64,000 nucleotides of DNA from Planktothrix sp. FACHB-1365. GTDB taxonomy: Bacteria; Cyanobacteriota; Cyanobacteriia; Cyanobacteriales; Microcoleaceae. Position 1 is the stretch's first letter. Each line of letters starts with the position of its first letter. Under the pieces are notes generated by a model, which ran no database searches, was not told the origin of the DNA, and saw nothing but the letters and a program-made list of their open reading frames with translations. Positions 17,495 to 26,878 of this stretch are shown here, piece by piece. The position numbers and the translations under genes were made by a program. The stretch lies in the NCBI RefSeq assembly GCF_014697575.1, contig NZ_JACJSC010000005.1:124001-188000 (forward strand), in the 5' to 3' direction.

Positions 17495-18751
17495 ATGAGT
17501 CAGAAGCAAAGATTAGAATTAACTTGGATTGGTAAAGAAATTCGCCCTAAGTTGGAGCCGCGAATTTTGCTGCAAGATCCAGATAAATCCTATCATGCGA
17601 CTCATCGGATGAGTGAAAATGATAGTTTTGATAATCGCTTGATTTTTGGGGATAATTTGTTAGCTCTCAAGGCGTTAGAGTCAGAGTTTGCAGGAAAAGT
17701 TAAATGTGTTTTTATTGATCCGCCCTACAATACCGGATCAGCTTTTGAACATTATGATGATGGCGTAGAACATTCGATTTGGTTGTCTTTAATGCGCGAT
17801 CGCTTAGAGATTATTCGCCATTTATTATCAGAGGATGGATCGCTGTGGATGACGATTGATGATCATGAAGCCCATTATTTGAAAGTGATATGTGATGAAA
17901 TTTTTGGAAGAAATAATTTTATCTCAAATATTATATGGGAAAAAGCCGATAGTCCCAGGATGGATGCACAATTTTTTTCTACAAGACATGACCATATTTT
18001 AGTTTTTGCCAAAAACAAAACAAAGTTTGTCATTAATAAAATATCAGTGAATGAAGAAGGTTTAGCCAAACATTATGATAAAGTTGATGAAACCGGAAGA
18101 CCTTATTATTTAAAACCTCTTAGAGCAATGGGAGGAGATGATTCAAGAGAAGCTAGACCGACCTTATTTTTTCCACTGACTGCACCAGACGCTTCTGATG
18201 TTTTTCCTATTAGAAAAGATGGGAGTGAGGGGAGATGGCGATGGAGTCAAGAGAGAACTGAATCTGATCAACATTTAATTGAGTGGATTAAAAGTAGAAA
18301 GGGTTGGTCTCCTTATTATCGTATTTATGGAGATGTTAAATCCTTTCGCCCTCCAGAAACGATTTGGAATCATACAGATGTGGGCAGTAATCGAACCTCA
18401 AAAGCAGAAATAAAAACTATATTTAATCACATTAAGGCATTTGATACTCCTAAACCCGAAAAATTAATTCAGCGTATTATTTCTTTAGCAACTAATCCTA
18501 ATGATCTTGTTCTTGATTCCTTTGCAGGCTCAGGAACAACAGGTGCAGTCGCGCATAAAATGGGAAGACGTTGGATTATGATTGAACTGGGAGAACATTG
18601 CCATACCCATATTATTCCCCGACTTAAAAAAGTCATTGATGGCGAAGATCAAGGGGGAATTAGTAAAACAGTAAACTGGAAAGGAGGCGGTGGATTTCGA
18701 TACTATCACCTTGTACCCTGTCTACTGGAAAAAGATAAATGGGGAAAGTAG
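17495..18751 (+). CDS. Type III-like adenine DNA methyltransferase, C-terminally truncated and orphan
   Basis: A 418-residue beta-class N6-adenine methyltransferase. Motif IV DPPYNTGS is at ~75-82 and the SAM-binding motif DSFAGSGTTGA near 350, in the order typical of type III Mod proteins. The frame ends LLEKDKWGK. Relatives I recall continue past this point (WGNWVIN, then a further domain), so the C-terminus appears lost. No restriction (Res) gene follows. The catalytic region is complete, so solitary methylation is possible but may be impaired. The gene is AT-rich, in keeping with other mobile defence genes. Confidence 0.85.
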   Translation: MSQKQRLELTWIGKEIRPKLEPRILLQDPDKSYHATHRMSENDSFDNRLIFGDNLLALKALESEFAGKVKCVFIDPPYNTGSAFEHYDDGVEHSIWLSLMRDRLEIIRHLLSEDGSLWMTIDDHEAHYLKVICDEIFGRNNFISNIIWEKADSPRMDAQFFSTRHDHILVFAKNKTKFVINKISVNEEGLAKHYDKVDETGRPYYLKPLRAMGGDDSREARPTLFFPLTAPDASDVFPIRKDGSEGRWRWSQERTESDQHLIEWIKSRKGWSPYYRIYGDVKSFRPPETIWNHTDVGSNRTSKAEIKTIFNHIKAFDTPKPEKLIQRIISLATNPNDLVLDSFAGSGTTGAVAHKMGRRWIMIELGEHCHTHIIPRLKKVIDGEDQGGISKTVNWKGGGGFRYYHLVPCLLEKDKWGK

Positions 18752-18878
18752 AACATCCCGATGAACCGAGGGAAATAGTTATTCATATCAATATGTTAAA
18801 CTAAAATAACTCCAATAAAAGCCTGAGTAGAATTTACGGGCTTTAAACCTAATTAATGTTTTGGTAGACCTCCTGTTT

Positions 18879-19568
18879 ATGCGTCAAAATGGTGTTCAAG
18901 GGTTGTCCACAATACTCGTTTTTAGTCTTCTAACGATCAGCAGTTGGACTCTAGCAACTCGAAGCAGTTTAGCTCAGGAAACGTGTGCAGCACCAAAACC
19001 GGGAGAATATCTGTTATTGATTGTCAGTAACACTTCTGAGGAACAGAAATTGGTGCAGCGCACGTTACCCAATGATATCAAGAGTGAAGTGTGTCGGTAT
19101 TTGAGTAATTTAGTGACACGGGTGGGGGGGTTTAATGATCAACTGGTAGCAGAAGATTGGGCGGCATATTTGCAAGATAAAGTCAAATTACCGGCTTATG
19201 TTGTTAAACAGGAGGCGACTCCGGTATCGCGTCCCAGTCCCAACTCAACCCCCGTTGTTCGAGAAACTCCTCCCTCCTCCGCCTCTAAGCCAGAATTAAC
19301 GAGATATAATCCTCAACCTTTGGGGTCAGGTTATGCAGTTTTAGTGGATTATTTTAATCAACCCGAATTAGCCCTACAATTACGAACAGTTATTGGTGGA
19401 GATGTGGGTTTAGTTTCCTATGGTCAACGACCTTATTTATTGGTAGAATATACAACAAATTCTGACAAAGCAACAGCAACCTTAAAACAATTAAGTAGTC
19501 GTGGCTTTTGGTCAATGTTAGTCGATAGTAATCGGGTAACAGTAATTAGTCCTGCAATTAAACCTTAA
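18879..19568 (+). CDS. Secreted conserved hypothetical protein
   Basis: About 229 residues. A signal peptide (hydrophobic STILVFSLLTISSWTLA, ending SSLAQ near residue 33) precedes a small domain with a conserved-looking Cys pair (ETCAAP and SEVCRYL). A Pro/Ser-rich linker and a C-terminal domain (LGSGYAVLVDYFNQPELALQ) follow. I do not recognise a named family; it looks like a periplasmic or thylakoid-lumen protein of cyanobacteria. The ATG at 18879 directly before the hydrophobic segment is preferred over an in-frame TTG at 18861. Function unknown. Confidence 0.75.
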   Translation: MRQNGVQGLSTILVFSLLTISSWTLATRSSLAQETCAAPKPGEYLLLIVSNTSEEQKLVQRTLPNDIKSEVCRYLSNLVTRVGGFNDQLVAEDWAAYLQDKVKLPAYVVKQEATPVSRPSPNSTPVVRETPPSSASKPELTRYNPQPLGSGYAVLVDYFNQPELALQLRTVIGGDVGLVSYGQRPYLLVEYTTNSDKATATLKQLSSRGFWSMLVDSNRVTVISPAIKP

Positions 19569-19631
19569 GCGCATAGGCTTCTAAATTGCATCTGGAAACT
19601 CCAACTCTTGACTGTTCCCTGTTCCCTGTTT

Positions 19632-20114
19632 CTACAATGAAGCTTGGATAAAATGCAAAGGCCAATTTAATTCGGCAAACGAACCAATGACAATGCCTAA
19701 TCCTAAACCGACAATCACTTGAAATGGGGTATGACCTAATAATTCAATTAATCTTTCTTCACTTAACTGTTTGTGTTCTTCAAACACTTCATCAATGATT
19801 TGATTTAAAATTCGTGCTTGTTTTCCCGCCGCTTGACGAACTCCAGCGGCATCATACATCACAATCACTGCAAAAACAACAGCAATGGCAAAATCAGGAC
19901 TTCCCCATCCCATTGTTTTGCCTACTCCCGTTGCTAAAGCCCCGACAAAAGCGGAGTGGGAACTGGGCATTCCTCCCGTTGTCACTAACACCCGCAAATT
20001 AATTTTGCCATGTTGGACTAACTCAAATGCTAATTTAGACAGTTGAGCTAGAATACAGGCTAACAGGGCGACCCATAACACTTGGTTATCGAGGATTTGA
20101 GCAAAATCTTGCAT
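19632..20114 (-). CDS. Divergent PAP2 family (DUF212) membrane protein
   Basis: A 160-residue integral membrane protein with about four hydrophobic segments. It contains GGMPSSHSAFVGALATGVG, the hallmark of the divergent PAP2/DUF212 family related to acid phosphatase/vanadium haloperoxidase. It lies 19 bp downstream of crtE on the same strand, an arrangement common in cyanobacteria, which suggests a role with isoprenoid diphosphates. The substrate is unknown. Confidence 0.88.
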   Translation of the reverse strand: MQDFAQILDNQVLWVALLACILAQLSKLAFELVQHGKINLRVLVTTGGMPSSHSAFVGALATGVGKTMGWGSPDFAIAVVFAVIVMYDAAGVRQAAGKQARILNQIIDEVFEEHKQLSEERLIELLGHTPFQVIVGLGLGIVIGSFAELNWPLHFIQASL

Positions 20115-20133
20115 AAACTAGAAAAAAATAGCT

Positions 20134-21060
20134 TTAGTGAGTGCGATTAGTGATAAAATCGGCGATCGCTAACAAGGGAATTGCCCGGTCTCCATAGTGA
20201 GATAATTCCGCTTTTGCGTCTGCAATTAACTGCTGGGCTTGACGTTTGGATTCTTCTATTCCCCATAAACTGGGATAGGTCACTTTTTGGGCGGTTAAAT
20301 CCTTCCCGGCGGTTTTTCCGAGTTCCTCCTGAGTAGCGGTAATATCGAGAATATCATCGACAATCTGAAACGCCAAACCAATATTACGCGCATACCGAGA
20401 TAAGCATTCAATATCGGTTTCACTCGCACCTGCTAAAATTGCGCCACAGACGACACAAGCTTCTAATAACGCCCCAGTTTTATGGGTATGAATATACGTC
20501 AGGGTTTCTTCGGAAACATCCGTTAATCCTTCAGAGTCTAAATCCACGACCTGTCCCCCCACTAAGCCTGCGGCTCCCACCGCCCGACCTAAACGGGCAA
20601 TGACCTGTAACACTTGATTAGCAGGAACATTAGGAGTTTGGGTGGCAACAAATTCAAAGGAATAACTCAATAAACCATCCCCGGCTAAAATCGCAATATC
20701 CTCTCCATAAACCTTATGATTCGTCAGTTTTCCCCGACGATAATCATCATTATCCATGGCCGGAAGATCATCATGAATCAAGGACATGGTATGAATCATT
20801 TCTAAGGCGCAAGCGGTCGGCATGGCCATCTCTATCGTCCCACCGACTAACTCACAAGTGGCAAGACACAAAATCGGTCGCAGACGCTTTCCTCCAGCCA
20901 GCAAGGAATAACGCATTGCCTCATAGATTTTTTCAGGGTAGGTTAGAGGAAGAGACGCATCTAAAGCCTGTTCTACCAGGGTCTGCCGTTGGGTCAGATA
21001 CGCCGATAAATCAAACTGAGAGTTCTCCAACGGCGAGTTAATTTCGCTTGCCAATACCAT
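20134..21060 (-). CDS. crtE: Geranylgeranyl diphosphate synthase
   Basis: About 308 residues from the ATG at 21058-21060 ([13 protein letters not shown] start); a longer in-frame start at 21138 would add 26 residues unlike the family. All-helical trans-prenyltransferase with both Asp-rich motifs, DDLPAMDND (first) and DDILD (second), the GGKRLRP entry motif and the LIHD helix. It makes C20-PP for carotenoids, chlorophyll phytyl chains and quinones in the cytosol. It is the first gene of a pair with the DUF212 protein. Confidence 0.95.
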   Translation of the reverse strand: MVLASEINSPLENSQFDLSAYLTQRQTLVEQALDASLPLTYPEKIYEAMRYSLLAGGKRLRPILCLATCELVGGTIEMAMPTACALEMIHTMSLIHDDLPAMDNDDYRRGKLTNHKVYGEDIAILAGDGLLSYSFEFVATQTPNVPANQVLQVIARLGRAVGAAGLVGGQVVDLDSEGLTDVSEETLTYIHTHKTGALLEACVVCGAILAGASETDIECLSRYARNIGLAFQIVDDILDITATQEELGKTAGKDLTAQKVTYPSLWGIEESKRQAQQLIADAKAELSHYGDRAIPLLAIADFITNRTH

Positions 21061-21367
21061 GATGCAGCTTTGTATAGGGGTGATGTTAACATGCATTTCA
21101 CTCCTGGGGACTGAATTTTGCCCAAATTGCAGGAGCAAAGTCTTAACTTCACTATTTTACGAGTCTTGGGGTACAGAAGTGATCATGAATTTATCAACAG
21201 GGGACAAAGACAGGCAGAAAAGCCAAGACTGTCAAATCTTTGGATGTTTACCAAAATTTTACAATAGCGCTCCCTAAACTTTACAAAACCCCCGTGATAT
21301 TACGGAGGAAGCAGCGCATAGAATGTTAGTTAAACATGAAACCGGGCTATCTGAGGTGCAGGCTACC

Positions 21368-22384
21368 ATGATGAATATTTCTACTGCTAGTCGTTTCTTC
21401 GCTCTTTCCGTTGGCGGAAGTATTGCATTTACAATTACGGGAGTCAATACTGCACAAGCCGCAACATTTAGCAGTCTTAACATTTTTGGGGATAGTTTGA
21501 GTGATCCGGGTAATATTTATAATTGGACAGGTGGGTTAATTCCCGATCCTCCAGCAGCTTATTATCAAGGACATTTTTCTAATGGCCCCATCTGGACAGA
21601 GTATTTAGCAGAAGATTTAGGACTCAACCCAAGTCTTTATACCCTTGGAATTGCTTCAAGTCAAGGCGTTAATTATGCTTTTGGTGGAGCAACTACAGGA
21701 AGTACAAATATTATTAATAAGCTGAACACTGAGCTTCCCCCATTACCTGGTGTACAAACTCAAGTCCTATATGCACAACAAAATAAACCGGCTGATCCTA
21801 ATGGTTTGTATATTCTTTGGGCTGGAGGAAATGATTATACCTATGATGGTAATAAAAATACGACAGGGGTTGTTGATAATTTATCTGTAGCGATCAATGA
21901 TTTATACAAGAGCGGCGCCAGAAATTTCTTAATTGGAAATTTACCCGATTTAAGCAAAACTCCTTTAGGAAGTAGTGGTGTATTAGTTCCAGTTGATGAA
22001 TTACAAGACACGGTAAAAGATCATAATGCTTTACTTAAAAAAGAAGTTAAAGACTTAAATCAATCATTGTTTAATTCTAACATCGCCCTATTTGATGTTA
22101 ATGCTTTATTCAAAGATGTGATTAAAAAACCATCTAAATATGGGCTAGAAAATGTGTCTAATGGTTGTTTATTAGTCGGTTGTACTAATCCCGATGAATA
22201 TTTATTCTGGGATAATTTTCACCCGACAACGGCAGGTCACAAATTGATAGCGGATGCTGCTTATGCAACTCTTGAAAAAGAATTTGGCTCTAAGTCTGTT
22301 CCTGAACCCAGTACCGTATTGGCTTTAACTGGATTAGGGTTAGGATTACTTTTGAAAACAAAAAAAATCGGAGTTAAAAAATAG
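21368..22384 (+). CDS. Secreted SGNH/GDSL esterase with PEP-CTERM anchor
   Basis: About 338 residues. A signal peptide (ASRFFALSVGGSIAF, cleavage near AQA) is followed by a GDSL hydrolase: block I IFGDSLSDPGN with the catalytic Ser, block III GGNDYTY and block V DNFHPTTAGH with the Asp/His pair. The C-terminus is a PEP-CTERM sorting signal: VPEPSTVLALTGLGLGLLLK then basic residues. It is an extracellular esterase/lipase, probably anchored by exosortase. The ATG at 21368 with GAGG upstream fits the signal peptide better than 21323. Its 3' end overlaps the convergent ABC gene by 11 bp. Confidence 0.85.
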   Translation: MMNISTASRFFALSVGGSIAFTITGVNTAQAATFSSLNIFGDSLSDPGNIYNWTGGLIPDPPAAYYQGHFSNGPIWTEYLAEDLGLNPSLYTLGIASSQGVNYAFGGATTGSTNIINKLNTELPPLPGVQTQVLYAQQNKPADPNGLYILWAGGNDYTYDGNKNTTGVVDNLSVAINDLYKSGARNFLIGNLPDLSKTPLGSSGVLVPVDELQDTVKDHNALLKKEVKDLNQSLFNSNIALFDVNALFKDVIKKPSKYGLENVSNGCLLVGCTNPDEYLFWDNFHPTTAGHKLIADAAYATLEKEFGSKSVPEPSTVLALTGLGLGLLLKTKKIGVKK

Positions 22385-23132
22385 CACTGTGTAAATCATT
22401 GGGCTTAAGATGGGAATGAATTACTTCCCCATCTTTAAACCAAACAATGCGACGAGTTTGACGGGCAACATCGGGTTCATGAGTCACCATTACAACGGTC
22501 ATTCCACTGGCATTTAATTCTGTAAAAATATCCATAACTTCTTGAGTCGTTTGAGAATCTAACGCTCCCGTGGGTTCATCTGCTAATAATAACACCGGAC
22601 GATTAACAATCGCACGAGCGATGGCGACCCGTTGTTGTTGACCCCCTGAGAGTTGATTGGGTTTATTATTTAATCGATTTTCTAACCCCACTCGAATTAA
22701 CGCTTTTTTAGCCCGTTCTCGACGTTCTGCGGCGGGAATTCCTGCATACATCATCGGTAAAATTACATTATCTAAGGCACTCAATTGGGGTAAAAGATGG
22801 AATTGCTGGAAAACAAATCCTAATTTAATATTTCTAATTTTGGCTAAATTATTTTCCGACATTTTTGCCACATTTACCCCATCCAAATAATAGGAACCTG
22901 TGGAGGGACGATCTAAACAACCGATAATATTCATTGCTGTTGATTTTCCCGAACCCGATGCCCCCATAATAGAACAATATTCTCCTTGTTCTACCGTTAA
23001 AGTTACCCCTTTTAACGCCTGAACTTGAATATCACCCATGCCATAAACTTTGGTGACATTTTCTAAATGAATAATAACAGGTTTGGGTTGTAAATTTTGA
23101 TTTTCGGGTTGGGTGGAAATTGATGTTTTCAT
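22374..23132 (-). CDS. MacB/LolD-type ABC transporter ATP-binding protein
   Basis: A 252-residue ABC ATPase: Walker A GASGSGKST, signature LSGGQQQRVAIARA, Walker B LLADEPTGALDS, and the switch His in MVTHEPDVA. Sequence is of the MacB/LolD/FtsE-related class that powers mechanotransmission permeases rather than channel-type transport. It lies 17 bp downstream of its permease. An HlyD-type adaptor is not in the immediate neighbourhood, so the substrate (lipoprotein, peptide or drug) is unknown. Confidence 0.92.
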   Translation of the reverse strand: MKTSISTQPENQNLQPKPVIIHLENVTKVYGMGDIQVQALKGVTLTVEQGEYCSIMGASGSGKSTAMNIIGCLDRPSTGSYYLDGVNVAKMSENNLAKIRNIKLGFVFQQFHLLPQLSALDNVILPMMYAGIPAAERRERAKKALIRVGLENRLNNKPNQLSGGQQQRVAIARAIVNRPVLLLADEPTGALDSQTTQEVMDIFTELNASGMTVVMVTHEPDVARQTRRIVWFKDGEVIHSHLKPNDLHSAIF

Positions 23133-23149
23133 AATTTAATATTGACAAC

Positions 23150-24367
23150 TTAAACACTTCTTAAAGCAACAATAGGGTCAAGTTGAGCCGCTTGTTTGGC
23201 GGGAACAACACCAAAAAATAATCCAATTCCCCCAGAGATGCTAACGGCTGTTACAATGGCAACGGTAGAAATTCCGGCTTCTAAAGGCGTTAATGCACCC
23301 ACTAATAAAATACCACCCACGCCAATCAAGGTTCCAATTAAACCCCCGGCGGCGGATAAAATGACAGATTCAATCATAAACTGAATTAAAATATCAGATT
23401 GGGTAGCTCCGATGGCTTTTCTTAAGCCAATTTCTTGGGTTCTTTCCGTCACCGAAACCAGCATAATATTCATAATTCCAATCCCACCCACTAATAAAGA
23501 AATGGCGGCGGTTGCTGCTAACAAAATGGTTAAAGCTCCAGCAATACTTCCCAAAATATTCATTAAATCTTTTTGGTTACGAACGGTAAAATCATCTTCA
23601 TCAATGACTTTATGACGTAACCGCAGTAAATTTTCTATTTGGAATTGAGCCGCAGCCATATTATCTTGGTCATCAATGGCAATGGAAATAAACGTCACTT
23701 GAGTTCCATAAGGTGATTTATTCCCCACAATTCGATTCGCCATTGTAGTTAAGGGGACAAAGGCATTCATATCTTCATTACTGCCAAAACTTGAGCCTTT
23801 GGGCTGCATGACTCCCACCACTTGTAAGCTCATATTTCGCAGTCGAACGGATTTACCAATGGGGTCTTCATTGCCAAATAATTGTTGAGCTAATTCCGAT
23901 CCTAACGCCACAACTTGTTCATTTCGTTTTAAGTCTAAATCCGTAATAAATCGACCTTTAGCAATATCAAAATTCCGCACCGATAAATATTCTGGTGTTG
24001 TACCTATCACAGAAGCCGAAGCATTATTACTGCGATAAGTCATTAATTCACTACCATTCAAAGACGGAGCTACTTGTTCAACAGATGGGACTTGTTCGGC
24101 GATCGCTCTTGCATCTTCTAAGACTAAATTTTGGGGAGGAAATACCGGACGACGTTGAGATTCTGGACTTCCAGGTAACACAAATAAAACATTCGGCCCC
24201 AAAGAATTTACTTGATTATTGACAAATTTCTGAGCCCCTTCTCCAATACCAATCATGGCAATAACAGAGGCATTCCCAATAATAATTCCTAACATGGTTA
24301 AACTACTTCGCATTTTATTGGCTAATAGCGTTGTAGTCGCCATTTTGATACTTTCTAAAAAATTCAT
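23150..24367 (-). CDS. MacB-type ABC transporter permease
   Basis: About 405 residues from the ATG at 24365-24367 (MNFLESIKMATTTLLANKMR start). One N-terminal transmembrane helix (LTMLGIIIGNASVIAMIGI), a ~220-residue periplasmic MacB_PCD domain, and three C-terminal helices with the FtsX-like core (GGIGIMNIMLVSVTERTQEIG LRKAIG read in order). The in-frame extension up to 24433 is probably leader. It pairs with the ATPase downstream. Homodimerising exporter of the MacB family; substrate unknown. Confidence 0.92.
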   Translation of the reverse strand: MNFLESIKMATTTLLANKMRSSLTMLGIIIGNASVIAMIGIGEGAQKFVNNQVNSLGPNVLFVLPGSPESQRRPVFPPQNLVLEDARAIAEQVPSVEQVAPSLNGSELMTYRSNNASASVIGTTPEYLSVRNFDIAKGRFITDLDLKRNEQVVALGSELAQQLFGNEDPIGKSVRLRNMSLQVVGVMQPKGSSFGSNEDMNAFVPLTTMANRIVGNKSPYGTQVTFISIAIDDQDNMAAAQFQIENLLRLRHKVIDEDDFTVRNQKDLMNILGSIAGALTILLAATAAISLLVGGIGIMNIMLVSVTERTQEIGLRKAIGATQSDILIQFMIESVILSAAGGLIGTLIGVGGILLVGALTPLEAGISTVAIVTAVSISGGIGLFFGVVPAKQAAQLDPIVALRSV

Positions 24368-24529
24368 AATCTGGTTGTCAGGGGTTGGGTGTTGAGAAAT
24401 GGTGTGTGCGTTTGTCACTGACGCACCCAACATTCCAGGAGGGTTTAATCTTTTATAATTATATTATAGCTGATATAGAAACAAATTTCATCTTAAAATG
24501 AGTGAAGATAATGTTATGGAGTTTTAGCC

Positions 24530-25507
24530 ATGAATGACAAACAGCTTCAAGAACAGGCAAAAAGTTATATTAAGATTCTTTTTAATGCCAACACAGATAA
24601 TTTATTAGAATTAGCGAAACTCATCGGAATTGACCTGACAAAAGATTTGGTTGGTATTGATTTAAAGGGTCTTAATTTGGCAAAAACTGACTTAAGAAAT
24701 GTTAACCTGAGTCAAGCCAACTTAAGTCGCGTTAACCTAACTGAAGCCAACCTGAGTCAAGCCAACTTAAGCCAAGCGAATTTAAGTGGTGTTAACTTAA
24801 TGGGAGCCAACCTAGAAAATGCAAATTTAAGTGGAGCCAACCTCAATAACTCTAATCTCATTCACACCAATTTAAAAGCAGCAAACCTCAGAGAAGCAGA
24901 CTTGAGTGAAGCCTATCTCAGCTACACGAATTTGAGTGGCGCAGACCTAAGTAAAGCTTACCTCAGTGGAGTCTATTTAGGAAATGCCAATTTAATCGAA
25001 ACTGACCTGAATCAAGTTTATTTAAGTCAAGCCAACTTAAAAGGAGTCAACCTCAGTGGACTTAATCTCAGTGAAGCTTATTTTATGGGAGCAAATCTCA
25101 GTGAAGCTGATTTAAGTTATGCGAATTTAAGTGGAGCCAACCTCAGTCGAGCCAACTTAAATAAAACAAATTTGATGGGAGCAAACTTAAGCGGAACTAA
25201 CTTGATGGGAGCGAATTTAAGTGAAGCAAACTTAACAAAAACAAATTTAGTTGCAAGTAATATTAGCCGAGCCAACTTAATGAGAGCAAACTTGTTTCAA
25301 GCCGATTTAAGTTTGGCTAATTTGTGTTTTGCCTCTCTAAATCTTGCTAATTTAAGTCTCACGAACTTGAGTGGAGCTATTGTTAAAAAGGCTCAATTTA
25401 GATCAAATTTAGGGATTTCAGCAGAAGCCAAGAATGATCTCATTAGCAGGGGTGCAATCTTTGATAATTATATTGGCAATAGCTTAAATACTTTCAACCC
25501 TCAATAA
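24530..25507 (+). CDS. Pentapeptide-repeat protein
   Basis: A 325-residue protein. After an ~45-residue leader, nearly the whole chain is tandem A(N/D)LXX repeats (ANLSQANLSGVNLMGANLEN and similar), predicted to form a right-handed quadrilateral beta-helix. The C-terminus (~290-325) is non-repetitive. There is no signal peptide or transmembrane segment. Such proteins are abundant in cyanobacteria and mostly without known function. It stands alone upstream of the riboswitch operon. Confidence 0.88.
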   Translation: MNDKQLQEQAKSYIKILFNANTDNLLELAKLIGIDLTKDLVGIDLKGLNLAKTDLRNVNLSQANLSRVNLTEANLSQANLSQANLSGVNLMGANLENANLSGANLNNSNLIHTNLKAANLREADLSEAYLSYTNLSGADLSKAYLSGVYLGNANLIETDLNQVYLSQANLKGVNLSGLNLSEAYFMGANLSEADLSYANLSGANLSRANLNKTNLMGANLSGTNLMGANLSEANLTKTNLVASNISRANLMRANLFQADLSLANLCFASLNLANLSLTNLSGAIVKKAQFRSNLGISAEAKNDLISRGAIFDNYIGNSLNTFNPQ

Positions 25508-25749
25508 GAGTTGTAATTTTCTATCCAAACTATTTATTAAAGCTTAAAGGAAATCCTATAATTACTTATTTCTAAAGATAGAACACGGCTATTGCAGGGG
25601 AAAATTAAAATCGGGCTGAAACCTTTAGTCTGAAAGAATTTCTGTTTTTAAATCCCAGAGAAATACGTTAGAACGCAGAGCAAATTTCAACTTTACCCTT
25701 GCAACTTTAAAAACGATGTGTTAACGTCATAGTCAAATATGGCGAAGAA

Positions 25750-25895
25750 GTCAGCCGAGTCTTGCTGTTGACTAGCGATAGTCAGCAAGAGCGGGGGAAC
25801 CAAATTTTTGGGGCTAATCTCTTTTGATAAATAATAAAGAGAAGGGTATCTCTCAACCCCAGCCCGTCAGCTAACTCCGTAGGCATTGGGAGGAG
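25750..25895 (+). ncRNA. Cyclic di-AMP riboswitch (ydaO-yuaA class)
   Basis: Conserved blocks of the ydaO motif occur in order: AGCGGGGGAACCAA (near 25790), TTGGGGCTAATC (near 25808), an AAGGGTATCTCTCAACCCC segment (near 25840) and CCCGTCAGCTAACTCCGTAGGC (25864-25884) closing with GGGAGG. It lies ~100 bp before the first gene of an NrtA/CmpA-like ABC operon. Short stems follow (GACTG-AAA-CAGTC) but no clear T-run terminator, so the expression platform is not obvious. The upstream 240 bp contain no gene. Confidence 0.88.
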
Positions 25896-25994
25896 ACTGA
25901 AACAGTCAGAATTATTCATAATCTGACGAGATTCAGTGTTCCAGGCCAGTATCTTTTTCTTCGCATTCACTGACCTAGACTCTGAGGAAAATTA

Positions 25995-26837
25995 ATGTTC
26001 TTACAATTGAATCTTGCGACTCTCGCAGTCGCCGGACAGATGGCGTGGAAAAAAACCAAGCCCATCTTATTTCGGGATACGTTTCTATTACCAACGTTAG
26101 GATTTTTAGGGGTAATTTTTCTGTGGTGGTTTGCGGCAACATTCCTCACAGACTTAATGCCAACCCCTTTAGAAGCCTTAATCGATAGCCGAGAATATGC
26201 TAATCCTTTTTTTAGAAAAGGGCCGGGTAATTTAGGATTAGGTTGGCTGTTAATTGCCAGTTTACGCCGAGTGATTCTAGGGTTTTTATTAGGGGCTGTG
26301 GTGGCAATTCCTTTAGGGTTTTTAATTGGAATGTCACGCCCTGCATTTTTAGCGTTAAATCCTTTAGTTCAAATTTTTAAACCCGTTTCTCCTTTGGCGT
26401 GGTTGCCCATTGCGTTAGCCATTTTTAACTTAGCTGAACCCTCCGCCATTTTTGTGATTTTTATTACGTCTTTATGGCCGACTATTATCAATACAGCACT
26501 AGGAGTTGGCAGCGTTAATCCTGATTATTTAGACGTAGCCAGAGTGTTAGAAATGCCTCAATGGAAACGAGTGATTAAAATCATTTTACCCGCCAGTTTA
26601 CCCTACATTTTTACCGGATTACGGATTAGTTTAGGGATTGCTTGGTTAGTGATTGTTGCAGTAGAAATGTTAACCGGAGGAGTTGGCATTGGATTCTTCG
26701 TTTGGGATCAATGGAATCGCTTGAATTTAAGTTCAGTATTCCTAGCGGTATTTGTCATCGGAATAACTGGATTATTACTCGATTACGGTTTAGGTCAAAT
26801 TCAAGCATTAGTAACTCATCACCGCGTTAAAGCATGA
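25995..26837 (+). CDS. NrtB/CmpB-like ABC transporter permease
   Basis: A 280-residue BPD_transp_1 inner-membrane permease with about six hydrophobic segments. The EAA loop reads DYLDVARVLEMPQWKRVIKIILP. The family is that of nitrate, bicarbonate, cyanate and sulfonate permeases. It is the first gene after the c-di-AMP riboswitch; a GAGG Shine-Dalgarno precedes the ATG. It forms an operon with the binding protein 41 bp downstream and the ATPase. Which anion is carried cannot be read from sequence. Confidence 0.9.
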   Translation: MFLQLNLATLAVAGQMAWKKTKPILFRDTFLLPTLGFLGVIFLWWFAATFLTDLMPTPLEALIDSREYANPFFRKGPGNLGLGWLLIASLRRVILGFLLGAVVAIPLGFLIGMSRPAFLALNPLVQIFKPVSPLAWLPIALAIFNLAEPSAIFVIFITSLWPTIINTALGVGSVNPDYLDVARVLEMPQWKRVIKIILPASLPYIFTGLRISLGIAWLVIVAVEMLTGGVGIGFFVWDQWNRLNLSSVFLAVFVIGITGLLLDYGLGQIQALVTHHRVKA

Positions 26838-26878
26838 GTTTAATTGAATAGAAATTCTCTCTAAAATCCAAAAACAAT

